Below are positions 1-9,383 of a stretch of DNA of 64,000 nucleotides, in pieces; the stretch's first letter is position 1; each line of letters opens with the position of its first letter. The DNA comes from Zhouia spongiae. Lineage in GTDB: Bacteria > Bacteroidota > Bacteroidia > Flavobacteriales > Flavobacteriaceae. The notes beneath the pieces were generated by a model that worked only from the letters and a program-made list of their open reading frames with translations, ran no database searches and was not told the DNA's origin. Where the stretch lies: positions 1,054,001-1,118,000 of the forward strand of contig NZ_CP094326.1 of assembly GCF_022760175.1 (NCBI RefSeq). The letters are read 5' to 3'. A program made the position numbers and the translations under genes.

Positions 1-102
1 AGAAAACGTGTTTACCAGGAAGTCCGAAGAATTCATATTACCCGTTTTCCGTACAATCACTTTTTATATCCTGAATATGAAGAGATGGAAAAAGATCTGT
101 AA
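1..102 (+). CDS. 3' end of an unrecognised protein gene (partial)
   Basis: An open frame enters from the left edge and ends at a TAA at 100-102, giving 33 residues that end in EYEEMEKDL. The frame has no stop from base 1, and it is followed immediately by a strong terminator hairpin, which supports a real gene end. The fragment is too short to assign a family. It converges on the DUF3078 gene. Confidence 0.6.
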   Translation, partial: RKRVYQEVRRIHITRFPYNHFLYPEYEEMEKDL

Positions 103-104
103 AT

Positions 105-138
105 AAAAAAGCGCTTCCAAAGAAAGAAGCGCTTTTTT
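105..138. terminator. Bidirectional rho-independent terminator
   Basis: Arms AAAAAAGCGCTTC (105-117) and GAAGCGCTTTTTT (126-138) pair perfectly around an 8-base loop. There is an A run on the left and a T run on the right, so it can work on both strands. It separates the partial gene at the left edge from the end of the suf operon. Confidence 0.9.
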
Positions 139-164
139 ATTTATATCTCATTTGTTATGTATCC

Positions 165-1082
165 TTAAAAGCCGAAGTTAACCCCTAAACCAAACACCTC
201 ACGTAGCTGTAAAGCGCTAACTGCATTATCATCGTATACCGCTTGTACGGTTAGGTTGGTCGAAAGATACTTGTTAATCTTCATTACCACATTCATAGTG
301 TAGTCAATGTCTACATTCTGCGGATCTTCAAGATAGTTTGAGTACAAACTCAGAATATTCTCCACACTTACATTCTCCATAACGTTAAACTTATAATAAC
401 CGGAAGCATGGAAACCCAATTCATAACGGAAAGTATCTCCCGGATCGATCCCGTATGCCTGTAATCCGTTTACGTTATCCGTACCACTATGCTGAACGAA
501 ACCATCCAAATCGCTATCGTAAACATACACATCCTTACTAATGAACGTCATTTTAGAAGTGGCCGGTGCCAGGTTAAACTTCAGGTTCTCGTTTTTCTTC
601 CATTCCATCCCCGGACCAAAAGTCAGATAAGCAGGATTGAACAACCCGGATGTCGGAAAATCCGTATCCTCATCATTATCATAATCGTATCCATCCGTGA
701 ATTGCGTTTTAAAGTTTAAAAAGAATGAATAGTTCCAATATCCAAACGCCTTCTTACCAACCAGTGAATTGTATTCGAACCGGTCGTCTGTTTTTCGGGT
801 ACCGAGATCTTTGGTATTGGTAAGTCCGTAAGAAGCAATGATCTTATTATCCCACGACCAGTCCCCTTTCAGATAATTAAAATCGTAATTAATCCCTGCC
901 GTTCCAGACACGTTGTTCTGCCCCCCTGCAACCCAGTTTTTAAATGCAGACTGATTTAGCAAAAAGGTAAAAGTACCTCCTTTTGTCCATCCTTCTTTCG
1001 GTTTATCTTCCGCTTCTTTATCTTGTGCGTAACCAAACGTAACCCCTGACAATAAAACCAGGGTAAATAGAATTTTCTTCAT
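165..1082 (-). CDS. DUF3078 outer-membrane-type protein
   Basis: A 305-residue protein with a signal peptide (MKKILFTLVLLSGVTFGYAQ) and many alternating aromatic/polar stretches ending in an aromatic residue (NFGF). This fits the DUF3078 family of Bacteroidota beta-barrel proteins, whose function is not known. The frame is open up to 1250, but the ATG at 1080-1082 is chosen because the signal peptide starts there and the longer start would run into the DUF2480 gene. It is the last gene of the suf-led run and ends at the 105-138 terminator. The family call is from general resemblance. Confidence 0.85.
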   Translation of the reverse strand: MKKILFTLVLLSGVTFGYAQDKEAEDKPKEGWTKGGTFTFLLNQSAFKNWVAGGQNNVSGTAGINYDFNYLKGDWSWDNKIIASYGLTNTKDLGTRKTDDRFEYNSLVGKKAFGYWNYSFFLNFKTQFTDGYDYDNDEDTDFPTSGLFNPAYLTFGPGMEWKKNENLKFNLAPATSKMTFISKDVYVYDSDLDGFVQHSGTDNVNGLQAYGIDPGDTFRYELGFHASGYYKFNVMENVSVENILSLYSNYLEDPQNVDIDYTMNVVMKINKYLSTNLTVQAVYDDNAVSALQLREVFGLGVNFGF

Positions 1083-1149
1083 GATTGCTTTGTTTTGATG
1101 TTTGATGGTATTTATATAGTTATTTACGAATACAAACGGTAAAAGGTCG

Positions 1150-1659
1150 TTATTTCTTTTTCTTATACAACGGTACAGACGAACAAGCCTCTCCGTACAT
1201 AATGTTTTTCGCCACGGGCTGAAGTTTTTGGGTAAGAAAAAGATACGCATTTTTCGGTACCGGTTTATTAGAGCAGCCTTTCACGATAACGGGAAGGTCT
1301 TTATAAACCGAAACGTCCAGTTTTTCTACTTGCTCCTGATACAACACTGTTTCTAATAATTCCAGATCTCCGACAACTACCTTTTTGGCATATGGAGACA
1401 GAAACGTTGCAAGCAGCATATACGCCCAGGCAGGTATTATTGCGTCGGTAGCGCAATATAAGGCAACATACGAACCTGTATACCGCGACCAGTCAAACTC
1501 CGCAGCCTTTGCCCTAAAATCCTTTTCCCGAAGTAGAAAACCTTCTTCCAGCCATTCAGACACATCCAGAGGAAACCTCTCTCCTTCCTGGTAGAAATCC
1601 TCCAAATCGATAGTTACCAGTTTGCTTTGAGCAACCCTATTTACAATTTCATCTGACAT
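1150..1659 (-). CDS. DUF2480 family protein
   Basis: A 169-residue soluble protein without signal peptide. It resembles the DUF2480 family, which in Bacteroidota is commonly found beside suf genes. The visible features are an acidic N-terminal half, a VALYCATDAIIPAWAYM stretch near residues 65-80, and a Lys-rich C-terminus. No catalytic motif is evident. It lies 11 bases after the sufT-like gene on the same strand, so it is probably cotranscribed with it. A role in iron-sulfur metabolism would be inferred from position only. Confidence 0.85.
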   Translation of the reverse strand: MSDEIVNRVAQSKLVTIDLEDFYQEGERFPLDVSEWLEEGFLLREKDFRAKAAEFDWSRYTGSYVALYCATDAIIPAWAYMLLATFLSPYAKKVVVGDLELLETVLYQEQVEKLDVSVYKDLPVIVKGCSNKPVPKNAYLFLTQKLQPVAKNIMYGEACSSVPLYKKKK

Positions 1660-1670
1660 AAGCGCACCAC

Positions 1671-2000
1671 TTACAGCAATCCCAGCTCCAATTTAGCTTC
1701 TTCACTCATTAAATCCTGACTCCACGGCGGATCAAAAGTAATTTCTACCACACAGTCCTTTACCATATCAATCGTTTTCACTTTTTCCTCTACCTCTACA
1801 GGTAAGGTCTCTGCTACCGGACAGTTGGGAGTCGTTAAGGTCATTAAGATTTTAACCTCGCTGTCTTCATTTACAAAAACATCGTAAATAAGTCCCAGCT
1901 CATAGATATCAACAGGAATCTCCGGATCATAGATCGTTTTTAATACCGAAACGATTTTTTCTCCTAATTGTGCAGTATCTATAGTTTGTTGATCGCTCAT
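1671..2000 (-). CDS. sufT: DUF59/MIP18-family iron-sulfur assembly factor (SufT-like)
   Basis: A 109-residue protein with the DUF59 core: a helical start, the YDPEIPVDIYELGLIYD segment (near residues 23-39), and LTTPNCPVAETLP with the conserved Cys. DUF59 proteins (SufT, PaaD, MIP18) help deliver or mature Fe-S clusters on target proteins. It follows sufE by 22 bases and precedes the DUF2480 gene by 11, so it belongs to the suf operon. The symbol is used in the sense of suf-linked DUF59 protein. Confidence 0.9.
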   Translation of the reverse strand: MSDQQTIDTAQLGEKIVSVLKTIYDPEIPVDIYELGLIYDVFVNEDSEVKILMTLTTPNCPVAETLPVEVEEKVKTIDMVKDCVVEITFDPPWSQDLMSEEAKLELGLL

Positions 2001-2022
2001 TCTCTTTCTTTATTAAGTTAAA

Positions 2023-2445
2023 TTAATTTAGCTGGGTCTGATAAGCCACTGCATACATTTTAAGCTGTTTTATCATGCTTACCAAGCCATTTGCCCTTGT
2101 CGGGGATAAATGTTCTTTTAATCCTATTTCATCTATAAAACCGGTATCGGCACCAATAATGTCCTGGGGTTTTTGATTAGAAAAAGCACGAACCAAAATA
2201 GCGATAATCCCTTTGGTGATAATTGCATCGCTGTCTGCAGTAAAAACAAGCTTATCGTCTGCGAGTTCGGCATGTACCCATACTTTACTCTGACAGCCTT
2301 TTATCAGGTTTTCATCTATCTTATACTGATCGTCAATAAGCGGCAACGATTTCCCTAATTCTATCATATATTCATAACGCTGCATCCAATCGTCGAACAT
2401 CGAAAATTCATCTACTATATTTTCTTGTATTTCCTGAATGGTCAT
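2023..2445 (-). CDS. sufE: Cysteine desulfuration protein SufE
   Basis: A 140-residue protein of the normal SufE length. SufE takes the persulfide sulfur from SufS and passes it to the SufBCD scaffold. The acceptor Cys is visible as C51 in LIKGCQSKVWVHAE, the hallmark SufE motif. It lies about 160 bases downstream of sufS, and that gap holds no gene. An operon with sufS is likely because every gene from 7876 to 165 runs the same way. Confidence 0.95.
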   Translation of the reverse strand: MTIQEIQENIVDEFSMFDDWMQRYEYMIELGKSLPLIDDQYKIDENLIKGCQSKVWVHAELADDKLVFTADSDAIITKGIIAILVRAFSNQKPQDIIGADTGFIDEIGLKEHLSPTRANGLVSMIKQLKMYAVAYQTQLN

Positions 2446-2602
2446 TTCTATTTATTTTGAGACAAAAATACAATAAGAATTACTGCTTTTCAACAGTTTC
2501 TGCCAATGTTAGGATAGCTTTAACCAATGATTCAGTTCCTTTCGATCAGTTTTCTGAGGTTAAAAAGAGCTGATTTATGATTTTTACCGGCAGTTGAAAA
2601 GA

Positions 2603-3841
2603 TTACAGCAACATTTTTTTTGCTCTTATAACCGCATCTACCAGCCGATCAATTTCTTCCCTGGTATTATAAAAAGCGAAACTGGCTCTAACGGTTCCCG
2701 GAATCTTATAATAATCCATAATAGGCTGTGCGCAGTGATGCCCTGTCCTTACAGCAATTCCGAGCTTATCTACTATGGTTCCTATATCATATGGGTGGAC
2801 TCCTTCTATATTAAAGGAAATTACAGAGGTTTTCGCACTGGAAGTTCCGTAGATCTTAACCCCATCAATAGCCAAAAGCTTTTCCGTGGCATACGCCAGC
2901 AATTCATGCTCATATGCTGCTATAGCCTTAAACCCGACGGCATTCAAATAATCGACAGCGGCTCCAAAAGCAATACCTCCACATATATTCGGTGTTCCGG
3001 CCTCAAACTTATGGGGCAGATCCGCATAGGTTGTTTTTTCAAAAGTAACCTCAGCGATCATTTCTCCTCCTCCTTGATATGGAGGAAGTTTTTTTAGCCA
3101 TTTTTCTTTTCCATAGAGGACGCCAACACCTGTAGGGCCGCACATCTTATGAGCAGAAGCCACGTAAAAGTCAACATCGAGAGCCTGTACATCCGGTTTT
3201 ACGTGTGGACAAGCCTGGGCTCCGTCGATCAACACTGCCGCACCGGCCTGATGTGCTTTCTGAATTATACTTTCAATAGGATTAATAGTTCCGAGTGCAT
3301 TAGATATATGATTACAAAAAACCAGCTTGGTCTTTTCAGAAAGCAATGTATCATACACATCCATCATTAACGTTCCGTCTTCATTCATAGGGATGACCCT
3401 AAGAACAGCTCCGTTCCGTTCGCACATCATCTGCCAGGGCACAATATTTGAATGGTGTTCAAGGGCAGACACTATGATTTCATCGCCTTCTTTAAGCAAG
3501 GCTCCAAAACCATTAGCCACCAGATTAATCCCGTGGGTAGTCCCGGAGGTAAAGATCATCTCATGAGCTTTAGCAGCATTAAAATGTTTTTGAATCTTAA
3601 TACGCGCCTGCTCGTATGCATCGGTAGCTTCCTGCGATAAGGTATGAACTCCTCTGTGGATATTTGCATTATAGCTACTGTAATAATCTACAATTACATC
3701 GATAACCTGTTGTGGCGTCTGAGACGTAGCAGCATTATCAAAATATACCAAAGGATATCCGTTAACCTCTCTTTTGAGGATCGGAAAATCCTTTCTGATT
3801 TCTTCAACATTGAATGGTATGTTTTGGGTAGCTGTATTCAT
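2603..3841 (-). CDS. sufS: Cysteine desulfurase SufS
   Basis: A 412-residue class V aminotransferase-fold, PLP-dependent enzyme that converts cysteine to alanine and leaves a persulfide for Fe-S cluster assembly. The PLP lysine is K232 in ASAHKMCGPTG, the cofactor-contacting HH pair is at 129-130, and the catalytic cysteine is C370 in RTGHHCAQP. The length and the short active-site loop are those of group II (SufS) desulfurases rather than IscS. It starts 8 bases after sufD ends. Confidence 0.97.
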   Translation of the reverse strand: MNTATQNIPFNVEEIRKDFPILKREVNGYPLVYFDNAATSQTPQQVIDVIVDYYSSYNANIHRGVHTLSQEATDAYEQARIKIQKHFNAAKAHEMIFTSGTTHGINLVANGFGALLKEGDEIIVSALEHHSNIVPWQMMCERNGAVLRVIPMNEDGTLMMDVYDTLLSEKTKLVFCNHISNALGTINPIESIIQKAHQAGAAVLIDGAQACPHVKPDVQALDVDFYVASAHKMCGPTGVGVLYGKEKWLKKLPPYQGGGEMIAEVTFEKTTYADLPHKFEAGTPNICGGIAFGAAVDYLNAVGFKAIAAYEHELLAYATEKLLAIDGVKIYGTSSAKTSVISFNIEGVHPYDIGTIVDKLGIAVRTGHHCAQPIMDYYKIPGTVRASFAFYNTREEIDRLVDAVIRAKKMLL

Positions 3842-3849
3842 ATCATAAT

Positions 3850-5175
3850 TTATAGATCGAAACCGATACTTACATTCAGCTTCATGGCGATCAGTTTTTT
3901 AATCCTGTTTTTCACCTCATTAATCTTTACGCTTTCCAGTACATTGTTCGCAAATCCATACATCAATAAGGCCTTGGCTTCCCTGGAAGGAATTCCTCTG
4001 GATTGCAAATAGAACAATGCCTCTTCATCTAATTGTCCGATGGTACAACCGTGCGAACACTTTACGTCATCGGCAAAGATCTCCAACTGGGGTTTTGTAT
4101 TTATAACCGCCCTGTCATCGATCAGGATATTATTATTCTGCTGGAATGCATTCGTTTTTTGAGCGATCTTATCAACCAGTACTTTTCCGTTAAAAACACC
4201 TGTACTTCTGTCGGCATAGATCCCTTTATAATCCTGATGGCTTTCGCAGTTAGGCTGTGCATGATGCACCAGGGTACTATGGTCTACATGCTGATTATTA
4301 CCTATAATAGTGATCCCTTTCAAGGTAGAATCAATTCTTTCATCTAAATGATAAAAGTTAAGATTATTACGCGTTACATTTCCCCCGAGGGAAAAAGTAT
4401 GTACGGAAGCATGACTATGTTTCTTTTGAGCGATATACGTGTTATCGATCAGGGAAGCTGATTCAGCATCATTCTGGATCTTATAATAATCCACAACCGA
4501 ATTTCTGTTTGCATGAATCTCTGTAACAGCGTTAGTCAGTACCGGATTCGCCGTCAAACTCTGATGACGTTCTATGATCTGTACGTGAGAGTTCTCTCCA
4601 ACCACAATTAAATTCCGGGGTTGCAACATTAAAGCGGCCTCGTTCCCTGTTGAAAAATGTAAAATCTGTATTGGTTTTTCAACAACCTTTCCTTTCGGAA
4701 TATTAATAAAGGCCCCTTCCTTACTAAAAGCGGTATTTAAAGCTGTCAAGCTTTCATCTTTAGGAGCTATCTTGTTGAAATAGTTCTCAATAACTAAGCG
4801 ATATTTAGGTTTTGAAAGCGCTGCACTCATCAGGCAAACATCCAGACCTTCATGCGATGTTTCAGAAAGGTACGAACTGTAGATCCCGTCGACAAAAACG
4901 ATCTTATACGAATCGATTTCGTGCAAGAAATATTTCTTGACATCCTGAAACTGCAACCCTGTTTCTTCCTTTGGAAAAACAGTATAATCCTTTTTCAACA
5001 GGGCATTTAAAGACGTATATTTCCAGGATTCATCCTTTTTGGTCGGGAATCCTTTTTGTTCGAAAACCTTTATGGCTTCTGAGCGTATTTCATGAACCGG
5101 TGCATCTATATCTATCTGACCTTCAAAAGCCATGAAAGATGATACCAATTTTTCTTTCAAATCCATTTTATTCAT
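3850..5175 (-). CDS. sufD: Fe-S cluster assembly protein SufD
   Basis: A 441-residue SufD, partner of SufB and SufC in the scaffold complex. It has the SufB/SufD beta-helix core and C-terminal region (HGCTIGQLDEEALFYLQSRG, then a helical tail). The frame is open to 5208. The ATG at 5175 is preferred because GGAG lies 8 bases upstream, although the ATG at 5166 (MDLKEKL) is also possible. It sits between sufC and sufS, with 8 bases to sufS. Confidence 0.95.
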   Translation of the reverse strand: MNKMDLKEKLVSSFMAFEGQIDIDAPVHEIRSEAIKVFEQKGFPTKKDESWKYTSLNALLKKDYTVFPKEETGLQFQDVKKYFLHEIDSYKIVFVDGIYSSYLSETSHEGLDVCLMSAALSKPKYRLVIENYFNKIAPKDESLTALNTAFSKEGAFINIPKGKVVEKPIQILHFSTGNEAALMLQPRNLIVVGENSHVQIIERHQSLTANPVLTNAVTEIHANRNSVVDYYKIQNDAESASLIDNTYIAQKKHSHASVHTFSLGGNVTRNNLNFYHLDERIDSTLKGITIIGNNQHVDHSTLVHHAQPNCESHQDYKGIYADRSTGVFNGKVLVDKIAQKTNAFQQNNNILIDDRAVINTKPQLEIFADDVKCSHGCTIGQLDEEALFYLQSRGIPSREAKALLMYGFANNVLESVKINEVKNRIKKLIAMKLNVSIGFDL

Positions 5176-5248
5176 TTTGTAATCTCCGTATTCACGGAAA
5201 AACTTCAATCAAACAATAATTTAGTTCCCTGTTAAAAATTCAGGGACA

Positions 5249-6001
5249 CTATACAGAAAGCTCTTGCTTCAGCCAATCGTAACCTTTCTCTTCCAACTCT
5301 AACGCAAGTTCTTTCCCTCCTGACTTTACGATCTTGCCGTCTAGTAACACATGTACAAAATCAGGAACAATATATTCCAGTAAACGCTGATAGTGCGTAA
5401 TAACAACCACGGCATTGTCTTTGCTTCGCAATTTGTTAACACCGTTAGAAACAATTCTCAAGGCATCGATATCCAGACCTGAATCGGTTTCATCAAGAAT
5501 AGCCAATTTAGGTTCAAGCATTGCCATCTGAAAAATTTCGTTTCTTTTCTTTTCGCCCCCTGAAAACCCTTCATTCAGTGAACGGGAAAGAAATTTTCTG
5601 TCGATCTCCAGCAATTCCGATTTTTCCCTGATAAGCTTTAACATTTCGTTTGCCGGCATATCTTCCAAACCTCTTGCCTTACGGGTTTCGTTAATGGCAG
5701 TTTTTATAAAGTTGGTAACTGTAACTCCCGGAATTTCAACCGGATACTGAAATGAAAGAAATATACCATTATGGGCTCTTTCTTCAGGTGCAAGCTCATT
5801 GATACTCCCTCCTTCAAAAATGATATCTCCATCTGTCACTTCATATTCTTCCTTCCCGGCAATAACAGACGACAAAGTACTCTTCCCTGAACCATTTGGC
5901 CCCATAATAGCATGTATTTCACCAGGGTTCACCTGAAGATTGATACCTTTTAAAATATCTTTCTCTTCTATACCGGCATGTAAATTCTTAATCGTTAACA
6001 T
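5249..6001 (-). CDS. sufC: Fe-S cluster assembly ATPase SufC
   Basis: A 250-residue ABC-type ATPase of normal SufC length. Walker [10 protein letters not shown] is at 34-42, the signature FSGGE at 146-150, and Walker B LAILDE at 166-171 followed by [10 protein letters not shown], which is typical of SufC. It drives conformational change of the SufBCD scaffold in the cytosol and is not a transporter. It lies between sufB and sufD with short spacers. Confidence 0.97.
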   Translation of the reverse strand: MLTIKNLHAGIEEKDILKGINLQVNPGEIHAIMGPNGSGKSTLSSVIAGKEEYEVTDGDIIFEGGSINELAPEERAHNGIFLSFQYPVEIPGVTVTNFIKTAINETRKARGLEDMPANEMLKLIREKSELLEIDRKFLSRSLNEGFSGGEKKRNEIFQMAMLEPKLAILDETDSGLDIDALRIVSNGVNKLRSKDNAVVVITHYQRLLEYIVPDFVHVLLDGKIVKSGGKELALELEEKGYDWLKQELSV

Positions 6002-6060
6002 CTTACTCTATTTGAATTTTTATCGTGTTTTGGGCTCTCCCAATTTTCTTTAATTATTTT

Positions 6061-7506
6061 TTATCCTACCGAACCTTCTAATGATATCTCCAGCAATTTC
6101 TGGGCTTCTACAGCAAATTCCATCGGAAGTTTGTTCAACACCTCTTTACTAAAGCCATTTACTATTAGGGCAATAGCTTTTTCAGTATCGATACCCCTTT
6201 GGTTACAATAGAAAATCTGGTCTTCTCCAATTTTACTTGTAGTAGCCTCGTGTTCAATCTGAGCCGTTTTGTTCTTAGCTTCTATATAAGGGAACGTATG
6301 AGCTCCGCAATTGTTTCCCATTAACAAAGAATCACACTGAGAAAAATTCCTGGCATTTTCTGCTCCTCTGTTCACCTGTACCAAACCCCGGTAACTGTTT
6401 TGGGATTTTCCGGCAGAAATACCCTTTGAAATAATCGTACTCCTGGTATTTTTTCCAATGTGTACCATTTTGGTACCCGTATCTGCCTGCTGAAAATTGT
6501 TTGTAACGGCTATCGAGTAAAACTCTCCTATTGAGTTATCTCCTTTTAGCACACATGACGGATATTTCCATGTTACTGCCGAACCTGTTTCTACCTGAGT
6601 CCAGCTGATTTTAGCATTCTTCTCGCAAATCCCGCGTTTGGTAACGAAGTTAAACACGCCTCCTTTACCCTCTTTATCTCCAGGGAACCAGTTTTGTACC
6701 GTTGAATATTTTATCTCTGCATCGTCTAAAGCTATGAGTTCTACAACAGCTGCATGTAATTGATTTTCGTCGCGCTGTGGAGCAGTACATCCTTCCAGAT
6801 AACTAACATAACTTCCTTCATCAGCAATTACAAGCGTTCTTTCAAACTGACCTGTTCCGGCCTGATTGATCCGGAAATACGTTGAAAGTTCCATCGGACA
6901 CCTAACCCCTTTTGGGATATAACAGAAAGAACCATCGGAGAATACTGCCGAGTTTAATGCAGCATAAAAATTGTCTTTCTGGGGAACAACAGTCCCTATA
7001 TACTTTTTAACCAATTCCGGGTGCTCTTTAATAGCCTCAGAAATCGAACAGAAGATAATTCCTTTTTCAGCAAGTGTTTCTTTAAAGGTCGTTGCTACAG
7101 ATACTGAGTCCATTACGATATCAACTGCAACTCCGGCCAGTTTCTTTTGCTCTTCTATAGAAATCCCTAGCTTTTTGAAAGTATCCAACAATTCCGGATC
7201 TACCTCATCAAGACTTTCATACTGAGGTTTCTTTTTAGGAGCTGAATAATATGATATATTCTGAAAATCAGGTTTTTTATAGGTTACGTTTGCCCACTCG
7301 GGCTCTTCCATAAGCTCCCATGCCCTGAACGCTTCAAGTCTCCATTCGGTCATCCATTCAGGCTCTTCTTTCTTTTTAGAAATAGCACGAACAATATCTT
7401 CATTTAACCCATTAGGAAATGTATCAGCTTCTATATCTGTATAAAACCCGTATTCGTATTCTTTGGTTTCGAGTTCCTTTTTTAATTCTTCTTCAGTATA
7501 CGCCAT
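6061..7506 (-). CDS. sufB: Fe-S cluster assembly protein SufB
   Basis: A 481-residue SufB, the scaffold subunit on which clusters are built. Visible conserved stretches include [37 protein letters not shown], the cysteine in [26 protein letters not shown], and the C-terminal [14 protein letters not shown]. The length agrees with the family. It is transcribed after sufA, with a 40-base gap, and before sufC. Confidence 0.97.
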   Translation of the reverse strand: MAYTEEELKKELETKEYEYGFYTDIEADTFPNGLNEDIVRAISKKKEEPEWMTEWRLEAFRAWELMEEPEWANVTYKKPDFQNISYYSAPKKKPQYESLDEVDPELLDTFKKLGISIEEQKKLAGVAVDIVMDSVSVATTFKETLAEKGIIFCSISEAIKEHPELVKKYIGTVVPQKDNFYAALNSAVFSDGSFCYIPKGVRCPMELSTYFRINQAGTGQFERTLVIADEGSYVSYLEGCTAPQRDENQLHAAVVELIALDDAEIKYSTVQNWFPGDKEGKGGVFNFVTKRGICEKNAKISWTQVETGSAVTWKYPSCVLKGDNSIGEFYSIAVTNNFQQADTGTKMVHIGKNTRSTIISKGISAGKSQNSYRGLVQVNRGAENARNFSQCDSLLMGNNCGAHTFPYIEAKNKTAQIEHEATTSKIGEDQIFYCNQRGIDTEKAIALIVNGFSKEVLNKLPMEFAVEAQKLLEISLEGSVG

Positions 7507-7546
7507 CTTTGTCTATTTGAAAATTATTCAATCAGCCGAATGCTGA

Positions 7547-7876
7547 TTATAGTGAAAAGCTTTCTCCACATCCACACGTACGTTGCGCATTTGGATTGTT
7601 AAACACAAAACCTTTGCCATTCAACCCGCCAGAATATTCAAGAGTAGTCCCGACAAGGTATAAAAAGCTCTTTTTATCAACCACAAGTTTTATATCGTTG
7701 TCTTCAAAAAGTTTATCATCATCGGTTTTATTCTTGTCAAAATTTAAATCATAAGACAAACCGCTGCAACCGCCACTTTTCACACCAACCCTAACATAGT
7801 CCTGTGCGGCATTAAACCCATCATCTGACATGAGCTCCACTAACTTATTTTTCGCTGTTTCAGAAACTTTTATCAT
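7547..7876 (-). CDS. sufA: HesB/IscA-type Fe-S carrier (SufA)
   Basis: A 109-residue A-type carrier with the three conserved cysteines: C37 in GGCSGLSYDL, and C101 and C103 in RTCGCGESF. It accepts or carries nascent clusters. The frame is open to 7936, but the ATG at 7874-7876 (MIKVSETAKNKL) gives the family length. It is the first gene of the suf operon, with an exact TAnnTTTG element 30 bases upstream. Confidence 0.95.
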   Translation of the reverse strand: MIKVSETAKNKLVELMSDDGFNAAQDYVRVGVKSGGCSGLSYDLNFDKNKTDDDKLFEDNDIKLVVDKKSFLYLVGTTLEYSGGLNGKGFVFNNPNAQRTCGCGESFSL

Positions 7877-7905
7877 CTTTAAACAGATTTGTTCTAAATA
7901 GTAGG

Positions 7906-7913
7906 CAAAAATA
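7906..7913 (-). promoter_or_regulatory. Promoter -7 element of the suf operon
   Basis: On the minus strand this reads TATTTTTG, an exact match to the Bacteroidota -7 consensus TAnnTTTG. It would start the transcript about 25 bases before the sufA ATG. No clear TTG is seen 19-21 bases further upstream, so the -33 box is weak. Confidence 0.55.
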
Positions 7914-7984
7914 GTACAATAAAGCCGATTTACCATAAGTTACAACATTATTATAACAAATCATTGCATAGATTTATATTATGA

Positions 7985-8014
7985 TTGCCAAACCACCTTT
8001 TCATATTACCTTTG
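7985..8014 (+). promoter_or_regulatory. Consensus promoter of thiL, probably giving a leaderless mRNA
   Basis: TTG at 7985-7987 and TACCTTTG at 8007-8014 are separated by 19 bases, an exact Bacteroidota promoter (TTG / TAnnTTTG). Only 4 bases (CAGC) lie between the -7 element and the ATG at 8019, so initiation is expected at or next to the start codon. Confidence 0.75.
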
Positions 8015-8018
8015 CAGC

Positions 8019-9089
8019 ATGTTAGAAGATAAGAACCAAAAACGCACATCGGTCTCCGAGCTTGGCGAGTTCGGCCTGATAGATCACCTTACTGAACATT
8101 TTGAAATCACTCAAGAGTCTACAGTTAAAGGCATTGGCGATGATGCCGCAGTAATTGACTTTAAAGACAAGAAAGCCGTCATTTCTACGGATTTACTGAT
8201 TGAAGGTATTCATTTCGACCTCAGCTATATGCCTTTAAAACACCTGGGGTATAAAGCGGTGATGGTCAATCTTTCCGACATCTATGCCATGAATGCCATG
8301 GCAACACAAATTACAGTTTCCATTGCTGCCTCCAACAGGTTTCCGTTAGAGGCGCTGGAAGAGCTCTACTCAGGAGTTCAACTTGCTTGTAGAAATTACA
8401 AAGTGGACTTAATTGGCGGCGATACCACTTCTTCAAACAAAGGTCTTTTAATCTCCGTTACCGCCATTGGCGAAGCCAAAGAAGAAGATCTCACATACCG
8501 TAACGGTGCCAAAGAAAACGATCTTTTAGTAACCACAGGAGACATTGGGGGAGCCTACATGGGCTTGCAGATCCTAGAAAGAGAGAAGGAAGTGTTTAAG
8601 GTAAACCCAAATAATCAACCGGATCTGTCTCCATATTCATACATCATCGAAAGGCAGCTCAAGCCTGAAGCCCGCAAAGACATCCCGCAGTTACTAAAAG
8701 AACTGGAAGTAAAACCTACTTCGATGATCGACATCAGCGATGGCTTGTCCTCAGAAATTCTCCATTTATGTAAAAACTCAAATGTAGGCTGCAACCTGTT
8801 TGAAGAAAAAATTCCTTTAGACCAGCAAGTCATCTCTACTTGTGAGGAGTTTGAACTCAACAGCACTACAGTAGCATTAAGCGGTGGAGAAGATTATGAA
8901 CTGTTGTTTACCATCTCTCAGGAAGACTACCCTAAAATCAAGGCAAACCCGCACTTAACCGTCATCGGGCATATGACAGCACTAAGCGAAGGAATTCACC
9001 TGATAACACGTGCAAACACAAAAATCCCGATCACATCTATGGGATGGAGTCCGTTTAACGAAGACAAAAATAACGACAAGAATGATTAA
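8019..9089 (+). CDS. thiL: Thiamine-monophosphate kinase ThiL
   Basis: A 356-residue enzyme that phosphorylates thiamine monophosphate to the active cofactor TPP. ThiL motifs are clear: GIGDDAAV (38-45), DLLIEGIHF (58-66), GYKAVMVNLSDIYAM (78-91), GGDTTSS (133-139), then DISDGLSSE and GGEDYELLF in the C-terminal half. It diverges from the suf operon, and its 3' end overlaps the convergent small zinc-ribbon gene by 4 bases. No other thiamine gene is nearby. Confidence 0.96.
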   Translation: MLEDKNQKRTSVSELGEFGLIDHLTEHFEITQESTVKGIGDDAAVIDFKDKKAVISTDLLIEGIHFDLSYMPLKHLGYKAVMVNLSDIYAMNAMATQITVSIAASNRFPLEALEELYSGVQLACRNYKVDLIGGDTTSSNKGLLISVTAIGEAKEEDLTYRNGAKENDLLVTTGDIGGAYMGLQILEREKEVFKVNPNNQPDLSPYSYIIERQLKPEARKDIPQLLKELEVKPTSMIDISDGLSSEILHLCKNSNVGCNLFEEKIPLDQQVISTCEEFELNSTTVALSGGEDYELLFTISQEDYPKIKANPHLTVIGHMTALSEGIHLITRANTKIPITSMGWSPFNEDKNNDKND

Positions 9090-9379
9090 TATTCTAATGC
9101 CTGTCGGTGTCTTTTTCTATAAAAATGTGCTAAGGTATTATTGATCTCTTTTCGTTCGGGAGTAAGGGTCACCATACAACCTCTGTCATCAGTGGTTTTT
9201 TCACACTTGCAGACAGAACATTGAAATTCCGTGACATGAGGTGTCACTTTTTTGGAGATCTTGTATCGATGGCCAAAGACGCTACACAAGCAATTTCTCA
9301 ACGAAAATCCGGAGGTTTGATTAGATTTTACCATAAGTATTTCAAGATTTGGGTCGTCTAATTTATTAAAATATAGCAT
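9086..9379 (-). CDS. Small zinc-ribbon-like protein of unknown function
   Basis: A 97-residue protein with Cys/His pairs that suggest metal binding: CLCSVFGH, a central His (TPHVTEFQ), and CSVCKC. It resembles small flavobacterial hypotheticals that carry a C-S-x-F-G-H motif and end in a basic helix. The ATG at 9334 (MVKSNQT) is an alternative start, and no ribosome-binding site decides between them. It overlaps the thiL 3' end on the opposite strand and lies 4 bases before the alpha/beta hydrolase. Function unknown. Confidence 0.75.
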   Translation of the reverse strand: MLYFNKLDDPNLEILMVKSNQTSGFSLRNCLCSVFGHRYKISKKVTPHVTEFQCSVCKCEKTTDDRGCMVTLTPERKEINNTLAHFYRKRHRQALEY

Positions 9380-9383
9380 TTTA

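Noticed and set aside
2594-3097. 167-residue plus-strand open frame and similar ones at 4033-4347 and 3644-4012
   Set aside because: Antisense to sufS and sufD, with no start context or recognisable protein features.
8019-8100. TPP riboswitch before thiL
   Set aside because: There is no room for a leader between promoter and start codon, and no THI-box sequence upstream.
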